Assembly (NCBI GenBank): GCA_965217605.1
Contig: CBDCJB010000001.1
Coordinates: forward strand, 124,001-188,000
Direction: 5' to 3'
From: JAYYZW01 sp965217605
Lineage (GTDB): Bacteria; Pseudomonadota; Gammaproteobacteria; Ga0077536
Length of the DNA stretch: 64,000 bases
The position numbers were made by a program, and so were the translations under genes. Positions 53,498-62,211 of the stretch are shown one piece after another (positions within the stretch are counted from its first letter, which is position 1; every line of letters begins with the position of its first letter). A model generated the notes under the pieces. It saw only the letters and a list, made by a program, of their open reading frames with translations, had not been told where the DNA came from and searched no databases.

Positions 53498-54568
53498 TTA
53501 CTGCAGCGACAACTGCACCTTGCGCACGTCCTCCTTGCGGATCGAGCGGCCCGAGATCGCGAAGGCCAGACCCATCGCCAGCCGTATGACCGGGCCGATC
53601 ACGGGCCACTTGTAGCGCGCCTGCATTGCGGCGTAGGGGCGGTCGCGCGTCCAGGCGCGTTTGACGAGCGCGGCGATTTCTTCGGCATCCTCCCTGCGAC
53701 CGGTTTGGCTTCTCGCGCCGGCCAAATCGATATCCGCGCGCTTGCGCACCAGCATGTCAATCTCGCCGACGAGGAAATTCCGCGGCCGAAGAAAGTCCGA
53801 TGTCGCCAGCACCGGAGGCCGTTCGCGTGTCGCGACAAGCTCGAATCCCGCTTTTTCACACAGACCGGCCAACGTGGTCAAAGAGAAATAATAGGTATGC
53901 ACCAGCTTGAAGAAACGGGGAATTCCGCGACGCAAGACCAGCCCACGGAGATCGGGGGTCTGGAGATAGAGGTAGCCATCGTGGCGCAGCACCCGGTTCA
54001 TTTCTACGAGCGCCGCCAGCGGATCGACGAAGTGTTCGATCATCGCGAGCCCGTTCACGAGGTCGAAAGAGCCTGCAGGAAGGCCGTTTCGCATGAAGTC
54101 TTTCTGATGGACTTCGATGCCGAATCGGTCGCTGGCAATCTTGGCGGCCTGTAACGACTGCTCGATGCCGAGTAGACGGTTGGAATCATCGAAGTTGCGC
54201 AGCCAGGCACCATAGCCGCAGCCGATATCCAAGATCGACCATTCACGTACGTCCGGCAGGTGCGCGATCACCCAATCGAAGAGTACTTCACGCTGCCATT
54301 CCCGAGCGTGCAGGTGCTTATCGACGTCGAAATCGTGCGAAGACTGACCCGCGTAGTATTCGGCGCTATAAAAACGCGCAAGCGCGTCCGGTTTCGGTTG
54401 TGGATTGAGGAACGCTAATCCGCATTGCGAACAAATGACCGCTTCCAGCGGCTGCCCTAGCAAGTGACCCTGATGCCTGACTCGCGATGACATGAGCGGC
54501 CGGTGCTCGCCGGGTTCTGATCCGCACGCGACGCAGGACACGAGTTGAAACCCGGAGCCAACGTTCAA
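53498..54568 (-). CDS. Zinc-ribbon-containing SAM-dependent methyltransferase
   Basis: About 356 residues. An N-terminal zinc ribbon (SCVACGS...AVICSQCGLAFLNPQP) is followed by a class I methyltransferase fold: WSILDIGCGYGAWLRNFDDS (motif I), FDLVNGLAMIEHFVDPLAAL (motif IV) and VLRHDGYLYLQTPDLRGLVL. A C-terminal stretch, VIGPVIRLAMGLAFAISGRS, could be membrane-associated. The start is uncertain: TTG 54568 overlaps the stop of the MetF-like gene, and GTG 54541 begins just before the zinc ribbon. Coupling to the folate gene supports a methyl-transfer pathway (inference), but such enzymes also act in polysaccharide synthesis. Confidence 0.82.
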   Translation of the reverse strand: MNVGSGFQLVSCVACGSEPGEHRPLMSSRVRHQGHLLGQPLEAVICSQCGLAFLNPQPKPDALARFYSAEYYAGQSSHDFDVDKHLHAREWQREVLFDWVIAHLPDVREWSILDIGCGYGAWLRNFDDSNRLLGIEQSLQAAKIASDRFGIEVHQKDFMRNGLPAGSFDLVNGLAMIEHFVDPLAALVEMNRVLRHDGYLYLQTPDLRGLVLRRGIPRFFKLVHTYYFSLTTLAGLCEKAGFELVATRERPPVLATSDFLRPRNFLVGEIDMLVRKRADIDLAGARSQTGRREDAEEIAALVKRAWTRDRPYAAMQARYKWPVIGPVIRLAMGLAFAISGRSIRKEDVRKVQLSLQ

Positions 54569-55440
54569 TTTTTGATCCCAGCCATGTCCAGGATTTTCGG
54601 GATGTTGCCTTCCCAGCCGAGCGCCATGATGTGCACGCCCGCGCACATACCCGTCAAGCTTCTGACCGTGTGGGCCGCGATCTCCAAGCTCTTCTGGACG
54701 AGATCGTCGGCGTTCTGCAGTGCCGTGATGACCCCGTCGGGTATGTTGATCCCCGGCACGTTGGCGTTCAGGTTCATCGCCATCTTGACCGATTTCAAGG
54801 GCATGATGCCGGCCAGAATGTAGGTGTCCAGCCCGCCGCTAGCCTCGACAAACGGCTCGAAATCCGCGATATCGAATACCGGTTGCGTTTGGATGAATTG
54901 CGCGCCCGCGTCAACCTTGTCGCTCAAACGCTGAAGTTCTTTGTCCAGGTCCGTAGCACCTGGATTCGCCACGGCGCCAGCGCAAAACGCGGTCCTGCCG
55001 TCCAGCTCGCTACCGCCTAAATCACGTCCCTGGTTCAGTGCGTGTATGGCCTTTAGCAGTCCGATCGCTTCCAAATCGAATACCGCTTTAGCGTCCGGAT
55101 GATCGCCTGACGCCGGATCGTCACCGGACATGCATACCACGTTCTGGAGGCCAAGCTCGTGAGCTGACAATAAGCCGGCCTGCACTGCGATCCGGTTTTG
55201 ATCGCGGCCCGTGACCTGCAGGATCGTTTCGAGCCCCAACTCCTGCAATCGTACCGCAGGCGCCAACGGACTCATCGTCATTTTTGCCGTATGTGAGTCG
55301 GTCAGGTTAACGGCGTCGACCCACGATTTGAGCATCGTTCCCGAGTCCTTGAGCGCGGTCAGATCGGTCCCTTTGGGCGGATTGAGTTCGCTGGTTACGA
55401 CGAATGCCTGGGATGCGAGTTTTCGAGCGAACCGGCTCAT
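54565..55440 (-). CDS. Methylenetetrahydrofolate reductase (MetF-like)
   Basis: 291-residue TIM-barrel enzyme for methylene-/methyl-tetrahydrofolate interconversion with FAD. Landmarks: FVVTSELNPPKGTDLTALKD, LETILQVTGRDQNRIAVQAG (ligand-binding Thr/Gly-Arg-Asp), ELGLQNVVCMSGDDPASGDH and DAGAQFIQTQPVFDIADFEP, then YILAGIMPLKSVKMAMNLNA. It resembles the shorter MTHFR-like branch used in catabolic or C1 pathways more than E. coli MetF. It sits between two methyltransferase-like genes, its stop overlapping the downstream one and its ATG three bases from the stop of the upstream one. Confidence 0.9.
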   Translation of the reverse strand: MSRFARKLASQAFVVTSELNPPKGTDLTALKDSGTMLKSWVDAVNLTDSHTAKMTMSPLAPAVRLQELGLETILQVTGRDQNRIAVQAGLLSAHELGLQNVVCMSGDDPASGDHPDAKAVFDLEAIGLLKAIHALNQGRDLGGSELDGRTAFCAGAVANPGATDLDKELQRLSDKVDAGAQFIQTQPVFDIADFEPFVEASGGLDTYILAGIMPLKSVKMAMNLNANVPGINIPDGVITALQNADDLVQKSLEIAAHTVRSLTGMCAGVHIMALGWEGNIPKILDMAGIKN

Positions 55441-55443
55441 GGG

Positions 55444-56616
55444 TCACACGCCGCCTGCGCTCTCCAGCCCCCGGCGCGCGATGACATAAGATTCATTGTA
55501 GAACCACAGACCGCCGTGTTTTTGCAGCACATCGCGCGTCGCGTCCAGATAAGCCGTATGCCTGATCGCCTCTTCCAGCCTGAGGTCATCGATCTGCGCA
55601 ACGTAGACGGCCGCGTTCCACGCCGCAAAGAGCGTTGACGTCCCGACGCTGCTGGTAATTTCGGACGGCAGGGTGTGCATGTCGTAGCGGAATATCGAGC
55701 GCCGATCGGACAGGTGATTAAACCTGTAGGCGCGCGCTTCGGTTCGGAGCTCAGACTTCAATGCCTTGAGCAGGGCTTTGCGGCCAACCGTGAATGGATT
55801 CTCATTCGGCCACACGCGCTGTACGATTTCCAGCCCTGGATCGCTGCCCGACCCATGAATACCGATCAGTCTGCCATCGGGCGCGATACTGCGCACCAGC
55901 GGCGCCAGGATATTCGCTACTTTCAGCTTCGTTTCCATTCTCGCACGATAGGGTTGCGAGGCAATGACGAGATCATATTCGCTTGCGGCCTGACCGATGC
56001 GTGGAATCACCCGATCCAGTAAGAAACGATGATCGGCCCGGTACATGACCAATACGGCGGGACGCTCGTATTGCAGATTGCCGGTGTCCGGATTGATCTG
56101 CATGTTCCAGGCCTGCGCAAGCCACGATTGCAAGTCGGTGATCTGTTCATCGAACTCATGCGCGCTGGACCCGCCTAATTCCACTTCTTTCCATTGCATG
56201 GCCGCCGCATCAACAGTCGATCTGGGGGCCAGGCGGGGCGCTTCGCTGTAGCGCATATTGGTCAGTACCAGGATCGTAGACGGGTGCTCGTAAAACCGAT
56301 CGGGCATTTTTTCGAGCGTAAGCCGTACATCCTCCAGACTGACCTCTTTCCCCACGACGTAGAACGGCATCGTCGTGAAACGCCGATGCATGTTGCGCAT
56401 CACCCTCGTCAGCACCGTGCCATCGCCCACACCCGCGTCGAAGATCCGCACGGCCGGCGGCGTTGGACGGATGTGTGCGAGTTCCTTTCCGACCCGTTCA
56501 GCGATAACCCACTTTTCGCTACACGTATTGACGAACAACAGGTATTTCTGACGGTTGTCATAGAAACGGAAGGGCTTATCTTGTAATTGGGAGATGCTGT
56601 CGCTATGCGTATTCAT
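55444..56616 (-). CDS. Methyltransferase-like protein of unknown substrate
   Basis: 390 residues from ATG 56616 (MNTHSDSISQLQDKPFRFYD). A SAM-binding loop is visible at VRIFDAGVGDGTVLTRVMRN (near residue 75). YVVGKEVSLEDVRLTLEKMP and YDLVIASQPYRARMETKLKV follow, and IAPDGRLIGIHGSGSDPGLE is typical of class I methyltransferases. The longer frame to 56826 adds a Cys-rich, unlikely segment. The conserved NRQKYLLFVNTCSEKWVIAE N terminus does not belong to a methyltransferase family I can name. First gene of a leftward three-gene operon with metF-like and zinc-ribbon methyltransferase genes. Confidence 0.78.
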   Translation of the reverse strand: MNTHSDSISQLQDKPFRFYDNRQKYLLFVNTCSEKWVIAERVGKELAHIRPTPPAVRIFDAGVGDGTVLTRVMRNMHRRFTTMPFYVVGKEVSLEDVRLTLEKMPDRFYEHPSTILVLTNMRYSEAPRLAPRSTVDAAAMQWKEVELGGSSAHEFDEQITDLQSWLAQAWNMQINPDTGNLQYERPAVLVMYRADHRFLLDRVIPRIGQAASEYDLVIASQPYRARMETKLKVANILAPLVRSIAPDGRLIGIHGSGSDPGLEIVQRVWPNENPFTVGRKALLKALKSELRTEARAYRFNHLSDRRSIFRYDMHTLPSEITSSVGTSTLFAAWNAAVYVAQIDDLRLEEAIRHTAYLDATRDVLQKHGGLWFYNESYVIARRGLESAGGV

Positions 56617-56727
56617 CGTCCTACATTGTAAAAGTGCAAACCCACGCGATCTTGCCATTGCGCAATCCGCGGTGCCAGTTGCTGGCAGTGAAAAACTGCC
56701 AAATAAGCAAACGGGGTACACTAAGGC

Positions 56728-57759
56728 ATGAGCCGCGAATCCTTCTCCGCCGCATCGACAACCGGCGACCGCGCGATCGATGAGGTCATCGACGAGGCGA
56801 ATGCGGCGTTCACTCGTTTGCGACATCCGAAGGAAACACCGTCAGATGACGCGCAGGAGTGCTTGCATGCGAGTCACGAAAGTGTGGCGTATATCAATGC
56901 CTTTTGGCCTGCCGTTGCACGCTTTATCGATGCCGATCCGCGCAAGCTTGGAGTGAGCGTCGAGCAACCCGAAGGGCCTTTCGACGTCAAAGAAATCAAA
57001 CGTACTATCGTCGAACGCGGCGCGGCGAGCTGGGATGAGCGCTACGCGCGTATCACGGCTGGCGCGTTGGGGCCCTTGACGATCATGATGCGCATTTTAA
57101 ATGAGGCGACCGGGGCATGGGCGGACGACTTGCAGCGCGGCGGCGGACAATGCCCGTTGAGTTTCGAGCTGGACCCGGCGCGCTTCGTGTCCTTGCGCAC
57201 GCTGTTTCCGCACAAAGAAAAACAGGGTGAAGTAGGGGGCAACGCGCCGACCTTGGTCATGGGCGGTACCGCAACCGCTGTGACCATGTGCTGGAACCTG
57301 CTCCATCACCTGCCGCGCGTTTACAGTGAACTGGAAGGACGTGAGGCCGATCGAGCGACGATGGAACGCCTTTGGGAGCAGACTCGCGATCTCATATTCC
57401 GCATTGGCAGTGGAAGTCTGACGGCGTTCGTGGCATTTGCGAGCGCATGTTCTTCCGACGCCACACAGATGATTTGGGACGGTGCGCGGGACCTTGGCAT
57501 GAAACGCGGGGACGAGCGCTACGTTTGGACCATGAACAGTGCCTCGCTCGAGCGCTTCGAGCAGATGTTGTCGTCGGTGCAGGGATCCCAGCAGGGCCAC
57601 TACGTCGGGTGTGCGGCGCTGTTCGCGCGCAGCCAGCCCTTACCGTTGAATACGGAGTTTGCCGATGCGGTGCCGGCAGGGCGGGACCCAACCGTGTTCT
57701 CGGAACTGATCCGGTGGATTACCGCGGTCGCGCGGGCCGAATACTTCTCGGAATTCTAG
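56728..57759 (+). CDS. Hypothetical protein, 343 residues, end set by MITE
   Basis: No family recognised. Soluble, mixed alpha/beta composition, no signal peptide. Segments: IDEVIDEANAAFTRLRHPKE, HASHESVAYINAFWPAVARF, GGNAPTLVMGGTATAVTMCW, YVWTMNSASLERFEQMLSSV and HYVGCAALFARSQPLPLNTE. Its TAG stop is the CTAG at the left end of hairpin element copy 2, so the last residues (EYFSEF) may be followed by lost native codons. Divergent from the methyltransferase-like gene across 111 bases. Confidence 0.7.
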   Translation: MSRESFSAASTTGDRAIDEVIDEANAAFTRLRHPKETPSDDAQECLHASHESVAYINAFWPAVARFIDADPRKLGVSVEQPEGPFDVKEIKRTIVERGAASWDERYARITAGALGPLTIMMRILNEATGAWADDLQRGGGQCPLSFELDPARFVSLRTLFPHKEKQGEVGGNAPTLVMGGTATAVTMCWNLLHHLPRVYSELEGREADRATMERLWEQTRDLIFRIGSGSLTAFVAFASACSSDATQMIWDGARDLGMKRGDERYVWTMNSASLERFEQMLSSVQGSQQGHYVGCAALFARSQPLPLNTEFADAVPAGRDPTVFSELIRWITAVARAEYFSEF

Positions 57760-57921
57760 TGTCCTGTCCCGCAAATAACTTTCGTAGTTGGCGGCGGATT
57801 TTTCGCCCCTGGCGGCGTTGCTCCTCCTTGTGTAGAGCCCGCACATAAGCGTCGTCGCGCCTTGCCAGTGACGAAAAATCCGCCGCCAACTACGAAAGTT
57901 ATTTGCGGGACAGGACACTAG
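57756..57921. repeat. CTAG-ended hairpin element (MITE-like), complete copy 2
   Basis: 166 bp with perfect 50-base inverted arms (outer 20: CTAGTGTCCTGTCCCGCAAA) around a central stretch shared, inverted, with copy 1 (CTCCTCCTTGTGTAGAGCCC). The DNA or its transcript can fold into one long hairpin. It supplies the stop codon of the preceding gene. Confidence 0.92.
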
Positions 57922-57942
57922 AGCCCGTTAATTCGGCACGCA

Positions 57943-58227
57943 TTATCGGTATGCGGCGATGGCCTTGCGGCCCCTGGCGATCTGTTGGATTTCCATTCGA
58001 GCGGATTCGCGCGCACCGCGCGCGGCGTCGAGAACGTGTTTGATCAGATCTTGTGCACGCTCAAATACCTTGCGGATTCTGGGATCGGGATCGGCTTGTT
58101 GAGCCTTCAGAAGCTCCGTGAATTCGGCAACCAGCGCGTTGACTGCAGTCCAATCAGCATCATCCGCGGTTTGTGTGATGGCGCGCGCCTTAGCGTCGAT
58201 GCGACCGTTCCATTGCTCGAAATTCAT
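57943..58227 (-). CDS. FliT-like flagellar chaperone (tentative)
   Basis: 94 residues from ATG 58227 (MNFEQWNGRIDAKARAITQT). Helical and charged (WTAVNALVAEFTELLKAQQA, RIRKVFERAQDLIKHVLDAA). No strong signature, but it directly follows fliS in the filament operon (19 bases), where gammaproteobacteria keep fliT or a related small chaperone for FliD export. Assigned mainly by position and size. An in-frame ATG at 58281 would overlap fliS and is less likely. Confidence 0.55.
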   Translation of the reverse strand: MNFEQWNGRIDAKARAITQTADDADWTAVNALVAEFTELLKAQQADPDPRIRKVFERAQDLIKHVLDAARGARESARMEIQQIARGRKAIAAYR

Positions 58228-58246
58228 CTTGCTAGGGTACGAATTT

Positions 58247-58705
58247 TCAGCCAACCAACATTGCAGTGGCGCCGACGTCATTATGGCTCACGCCGGCCGC
58301 GGCAGGTTCGACCTCACTCTCGATGGCTTTCCAAGCCGACCTGATTTGATTCAGCAAGGCTTCGATCTCATCGAGTTTGCCGCGGTCGTCGTTCAAATTC
58401 GCTTCGACCAAGGTACGTGTCATGTAATCGTATAAGCGGTCGAGGTTGGCGGCGAGCTCGCCTCCTTGCTCTAGATTCAGGCTTGCTCTCAGGCCATCGA
58501 TGATCGAGATCGCCCAGCTGATATTCGCGCCTTTATCCGCGATCTTCGATCGCTCCATCGCCCGCCGAGCGGCGCGCAGCTTGTCGACGGCGCCGTCGAT
58601 CAGCAACAGTATCAAACGGTGCGGCGACGCGGTTTCGATATCCGTTCGCAAGCCCAGGCGTGCGTATTCATCGACGACACTTACAATATTGAGCGAGTGG
58701 CTCAT
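58247..58705 (-). CDS. fliS: Flagellin export chaperone FliS
   Basis: 152 residues, four-helix bundle that binds the flagellin C terminus and prevents polymerisation in the cytoplasm. Family blocks: DIETASPHRLILLLIDGAVD, KLRAARRAMERSKIADKGAN, ISWAISIIDGLRASLNLEQG, GELAANLDRLYDYMTRTLVE. The C terminus is slightly longer than usual. It lies 36 bases after fliD in the same direction. Confidence 0.93.
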   Translation of the reverse strand: MSHSLNIVSVVDEYARLGLRTDIETASPHRLILLLIDGAVDKLRAARRAMERSKIADKGANISWAISIIDGLRASLNLEQGGELAANLDRLYDYMTRTLVEANLNDDRGKLDEIEALLNQIRSAWKAIESEVEPAAAGVSHNDVGATAMLVG

Positions 58706-58741
58706 TTCATCTCCCCCGTTGATGGTCTTTATATAGCGGCG

Positions 58742-60100
58742 CTAATTATTGAGGCTGAAGTTAGTCGTTGCAGCGATCTGTTCGAGCTGAATCGACAGAA
58801 AACTGCTGGTCGTGTTCAGTTGGGCGATCAAGGTATCGAGCGCGCTGAATTGCCCAATCAACGTCGCTTCCTTCTGCTGGAGCCGAAATTCGAGGTTGAG
58901 GCGCCGGTCCTCGATATCGTCGATCTGTGCCTCCAGGCTCTGCTCGCGGCTGTCGAACAGACCGCCCGCTTGCAGCAGCGTATCGGCGAGATCCTCCAGG
59001 CGGTAGGCCACGCCTTCAGGGTCATTAGCAAAGAGCTCGGCGACCCCGTCGGGATCGGATGCCAGCGCACTCTCGAAGACCGTCGTGTCCAGTGACAGGC
59101 TGCCGTCGAGCTCAGTCGATATACCGAGCTCGAAAAGATACTTGAAGTCGCTCGTGGTGTCGGCCGCTGTGTTCAGAATAGCCCTGAATTGTGACTCGAG
59201 ACTCTGCAACGAGGTGCGGTCACTCGAGAGCACGTCGCTTTTCAGATCGTCCATCACGCTGATGACTGCGTTGAAGCTATTGAGAAATTGATTGACCGTA
59301 CTCGTGATCGCGGCGCTGTCGCGATCGATGTCGAGCGTGATAGTGCCTGCTTTTTCGAGATTGAGCGTCACGCCCTGAATGACGTCGCTGATCGTGTTGG
59401 TCCCGCGCGTCACCGTGAACGTGTTCTCGATGGTCAGTGAGGCATCGAGGTCGGCGCTGGTAAACGTACCGCTACCGTCCCGATCGGTGTTCAGGCTTTG
59501 CAGACTGAACGGATCGGCGCCGCTATAGCTGACGCTGATGAAGTTTGCGGCGCCGGTTTCATCCGCCGACAGGGTCAGGCGATAACCCAAATCGCCCTGC
59601 AGTGTAGATGCTGTCACGCCGGCGTTATCGGCGGCGTCGTTGATGGCATCCCGGATCTCGTTGAGCGTCTTACCGCCGATGTCGACGACGAAAGCCGTAC
59701 TGCCCACGGTAATCGTCATGGTATCGCCCGGATTGCCGATCTTGGTCGTATCGAGGTCGGCAAACACGGTGTTGGCCGCCATACGGTGGTTTTCCGCGAT
59801 GCGGGCGACCTGGATGTTGAACACGCCTTTGGCGGCGGTGCTGTCGGCGGTAGCGGTCAGGACCTCATCGTCGGATGAGGTGGCCGCGAAAACATTGAAC
59901 TTGTCCAGATCGCTCAGATCTTGCATCGTGGTCTGCAAAGTCGACACCGTGCTTTTGAGCTTGCCGATCCCGCTCAACTGCGCCTGGAGCTCGATTTCAT
60001 CCACGCCGAGTTGCACCAGGGGCTGGCTCTCGATCGCCATCAATTGGCTGATGATGCTGGAAATATCGAGACCGGAGCCGATTCCGGGCGTGCTCAGCAT
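58742..60100 (-). CDS. fliD: Flagellar filament cap protein FliD
   Basis: 452 residues. The N-terminal coiled-coil segment (STPGIGSGLDISSIISQLMA, LQAQLSGIGKLKSTVSTLQT) and a C-terminal coiled coil (EQSLEAQIDDIEDRRLNLEF, RLQQKEATLIGQFSALDTLI) are typical of the pentameric or hexameric cap that guides flagellin assembly. The middle contains FliD domains D2/D3 with Thr/Ser/Asp-rich strands. It starts with MLSTPGIGSGLDI, the standard N terminus, 60 bases after flaG. Confidence 0.95.
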   Translation of the reverse strand: MLSTPGIGSGLDISSIISQLMAIESQPLVQLGVDEIELQAQLSGIGKLKSTVSTLQTTMQDLSDLDKFNVFAATSSDDEVLTATADSTAAKGVFNIQVARIAENHRMAANTVFADLDTTKIGNPGDTMTITVGSTAFVVDIGGKTLNEIRDAINDAADNAGVTASTLQGDLGYRLTLSADETGAANFISVSYSGADPFSLQSLNTDRDGSGTFTSADLDASLTIENTFTVTRGTNTISDVIQGVTLNLEKAGTITLDIDRDSAAITSTVNQFLNSFNAVISVMDDLKSDVLSSDRTSLQSLESQFRAILNTAADTTSDFKYLFELGISTELDGSLSLDTTVFESALASDPDGVAELFANDPEGVAYRLEDLADTLLQAGGLFDSREQSLEAQIDDIEDRRLNLEFRLQQKEATLIGQFSALDTLIAQLNTTSSFLSIQLEQIAATTNFSLNN

Positions 60101-60160
60101 AGCGAAGCGCTCAAATCAGGTTGCAAATCTGAGGGAATGACCTGCAATTTCGGGGCCAGC

Positions 60161-60553
60161 TCAGGCTGTTTCGGCGACAAAGAGCCCGGAGACGCGCTCG
60201 ATACGATCGGCGATCGCCAAGATCTCCTCCGGCGGGATCTGCCTAATCACCTCTTCGGTGGTCTTGTCGACGACCGTGATTACGGTACGGCCGCTGTTCT
60301 GGTCGACGCTGAATTGCAACGAGCGTTGTACGTTGCGTACGTTTTTCGCAATGTCCTGAACGGCCGCATGCAACTCGACGGCGTCGACACTGGGTACGGC
60401 CTCCGGCCGACCCGGCGACAACATCGTCACGCTTGCGCGCGGCTTTTGTTGCTCAGCCGCGGGCGTGCCTCGAGTGCTCGCTTCCGACGTCGTTGATCGC
60501 GCTTCACGTAACGCCGCCTGCATCTTGGTGGCTGCGACATGAGTGACCATCAC
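60161..60553 (-). CDS. flaG: FlaG-family flagellar protein
   Basis: 130 residues. The C-terminal about 70 residues are the FlaG domain (VELHAAVQDIAKNVRNVQRS, LQFSVDQNSGRTVITVVDKT, EEVIRQIPPEEILAIADRIE); the N-terminal half is low-complexity. FlaG affects filament length in polar flagellates, and its place between fliC and fliD is usual there. A GC-rich hairpin lies between it and fliC. Confidence 0.93.
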   Translation of the reverse strand: MMVTHVAATKMQAALREARSTTSEASTRGTPAAEQQKPRASVTMLSPGRPEAVPSVDAVELHAAVQDIAKNVRNVQRSLQFSVDQNSGRTVITVVDKTTEEVIRQIPPEEILAIADRIERVSGLFVAETA

Positions 60554-60575
60554 GCTACCTCTCCTTGGTCGGGAC

Positions 60576-60598
60576 GCCCGGGCCGAGGCGGCCCGGGC
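60576..60598 (-). terminator. GC-rich hairpin between fliC and flaG
   Basis: Ten-base perfect stem (GCCCGGGCCG / CGGCCCGGGC) with a three-base loop, about 30 bases after the fliC stop. No T run follows, so it may attenuate rather than end transcription, or stabilise the fliC message end, giving more flagellin than cap protein. Confidence 0.6.
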
Positions 60599-60628
60599 AT
60601 CTCATTATTGGACCTTAGTCCTGTTTGC

Positions 60629-62107
60629 TTACTGCAGGAGCGCGAGGGTTGCTTGCGGTATGGCGTTGGCCTGCGTGACCATCGCTATACCCGCCTGCTG
60701 CAGTATCTGAGCGCGGGTGAGATTCGCCGTTTCCATGGCGAAATCCGCATCCTGGATCCGTCCACGCGCGGCGGTGATGTTCTCCCGCACGTTTTCGAGG
60801 TTGCGGACCGTCGATTCGAAACGGTTCAGCTTGGCGCCCAAGATGGCGCGGTCGCTGTTGCTCGAATCGATGGCGCCCTGGAAGGACAACAGCGCCAGGT
60901 TGGCGGCGGCGGCGCTCGAGACCACCTGCGAGTTCACCGGTGCGTCGGTCAGCGTCGTGGTGGCGCTGCTGACACCCGTGATCGCCGAGCCTGTTGCGGC
61001 GGCATCGTAAGACACGGTGTTGGTGCCCAGATCGTCGTTCAGGACGATCAGGCCGTTGGCTCCGGCATCGACCGAGGTTGTTGTACCGGCTGCAAAACCG
61101 GTCACTTCGTCCGCATTCGCGTCATTCAAAGTGACTGTAATGGCCGCGCCGGTCCGGTTCATCAATACCAGGCGGTGCTGATCGGCAGCCGCACCGGCAT
61201 CCCGAACGGCGGTCACGCCGTGCTCGCCGGTCTTCGCGTTGATGTTGGTGATCATGTCGTCCATGGTCGTCAACGCGCCGTTACCGTCGATGCTGATGCC
61301 ATTGATCGTCAACGCGTTGGTGCCGACCGTCTGGCCACCCGCACCCGTCGCATTGGCGTCGAGGACGTTGGCGGACCCGACAGCGGCATTACCGTAACCG
61401 AATGCGGTTACACCGGTGGAACCGGTGACGTTGTTGATGGCGTCGATCTTGTTGACCGAGGTCGAGCTGGCGCTAACCGCTGCCAGGACAATGCCGTTCA
61501 ACGTGTCGGCTGCACCATCGAGCAACCCATCAAAGGTGTTGCGGATCCGGTCAGCGAAAACGGCGTTGGTCGTGGCGTTAACGGCCGCGTATTCGGAGGC
61601 CACGCCCAGACCCGTCGGCGACAGGTTGCTGATGGCGATGTTGATCGTCTCGTTGACGGTCGTGCCGACCTGGATATCGGCGCTGAAGCCACCGGTCAAC
61701 AGTTTCTCGCCGTTATAGCGAGTCTGGTTCACGATGCGGCTCAGCTCGTCGATGATCTGGCTCACTTCCTGGTTCAACGAGGTGCGGTCTGCAGCGGTGT
61801 TGTAGCTGGCCGCCTGCAAGGCCAAGTCGTTGGCGCGGTTCAGCGATTTGGTCATTTCGTCCATCGCGCCTTCCGCCGTCTGTGACACCGAAATACCGTC
61901 GTTGGCGTTACGGATGGCGACTGAAAGGCCGCTGACCTGCACGCTCATTCGGGTAGCGATGGCGAGACCGGCCGCGTCGTCCTTGGCCGAGTTAATGCGT
62001 AAGCCTGACGACAAACGTTGAATCGTAGTCGACAGTTCGTTCTGCGTGCGGTTCAAATTCCGCTGCGCAGTCAGGGAAAGAAGATTCGTATTAATACTTT
62101 GAGGCAT
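60629..62107 (-). CDS. fliC: Flagellin
   Basis: 492 residues, main filament subunit. Conserved D0/D1 ends: N-terminal PQSINTNLLSLTAQRNLNRT, QRLSSGLRINSAKDDAAGLA, NDGISVSQTAEGAMDEMTKS; C-terminal GAKLNRFESTVRNLENVREN and ADFAMETANLTRAQILQQAG. It ends QANAIPQATLALLQ. The centre (about 180-400) is the exposed variable region, rich in Thr/Ser/Ala/Asn with no Cys, and is a possible O-glycosylation surface. AGGAGG lies eight bases before ATG 62107 on the coding strand. First gene of the leftward filament operon. Confidence 0.97.
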   Translation of the reverse strand: MPQSINTNLLSLTAQRNLNRTQNELSTTIQRLSSGLRINSAKDDAAGLAIATRMSVQVSGLSVAIRNANDGISVSQTAEGAMDEMTKSLNRANDLALQAASYNTAADRTSLNQEVSQIIDELSRIVNQTRYNGEKLLTGGFSADIQVGTTVNETINIAISNLSPTGLGVASEYAAVNATTNAVFADRIRNTFDGLLDGAADTLNGIVLAAVSASSTSVNKIDAINNVTGSTGVTAFGYGNAAVGSANVLDANATGAGGQTVGTNALTINGISIDGNGALTTMDDMITNINAKTGEHGVTAVRDAGAAADQHRLVLMNRTGAAITVTLNDANADEVTGFAAGTTTSVDAGANGLIVLNDDLGTNTVSYDAAATGSAITGVSSATTTLTDAPVNSQVVSSAAAANLALLSFQGAIDSSNSDRAILGAKLNRFESTVRNLENVRENITAARGRIQDADFAMETANLTRAQILQQAGIAMVTQANAIPQATLALLQ

Positions 62108-62172
62108 GAGATTACCTCCTCAAGGAGGACACCCATGCGTGACAGCAAGGGCATCGTTCAACTTTGACGGAT

Positions 62173-62192
62173 ATACCCTTGATCCAGGGTAT
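62173..62192 (-). other. 5'-leader hairpin of flagellin mRNA
   Basis: ATACCCT and AGGGTAT form a seven-base stem with a six-base loop inside the untranslated leader, between the sigma-28-type promoter and the ribosome binding site. It may stabilise the message; role inferred. Confidence 0.4.
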
Positions 62193-62211
62193 TCACCGCC
62201 TCCGGAGTGAG

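Noticed and set aside
60539..61885. Very long open frame (448 codons) on the strand opposite fliC
   Set aside because: It mirrors the flagellin gene codon by codon, is extremely rich in Gly/Arg/Val/Asp, and has no recognisable domain; the flagellin reading is certain.
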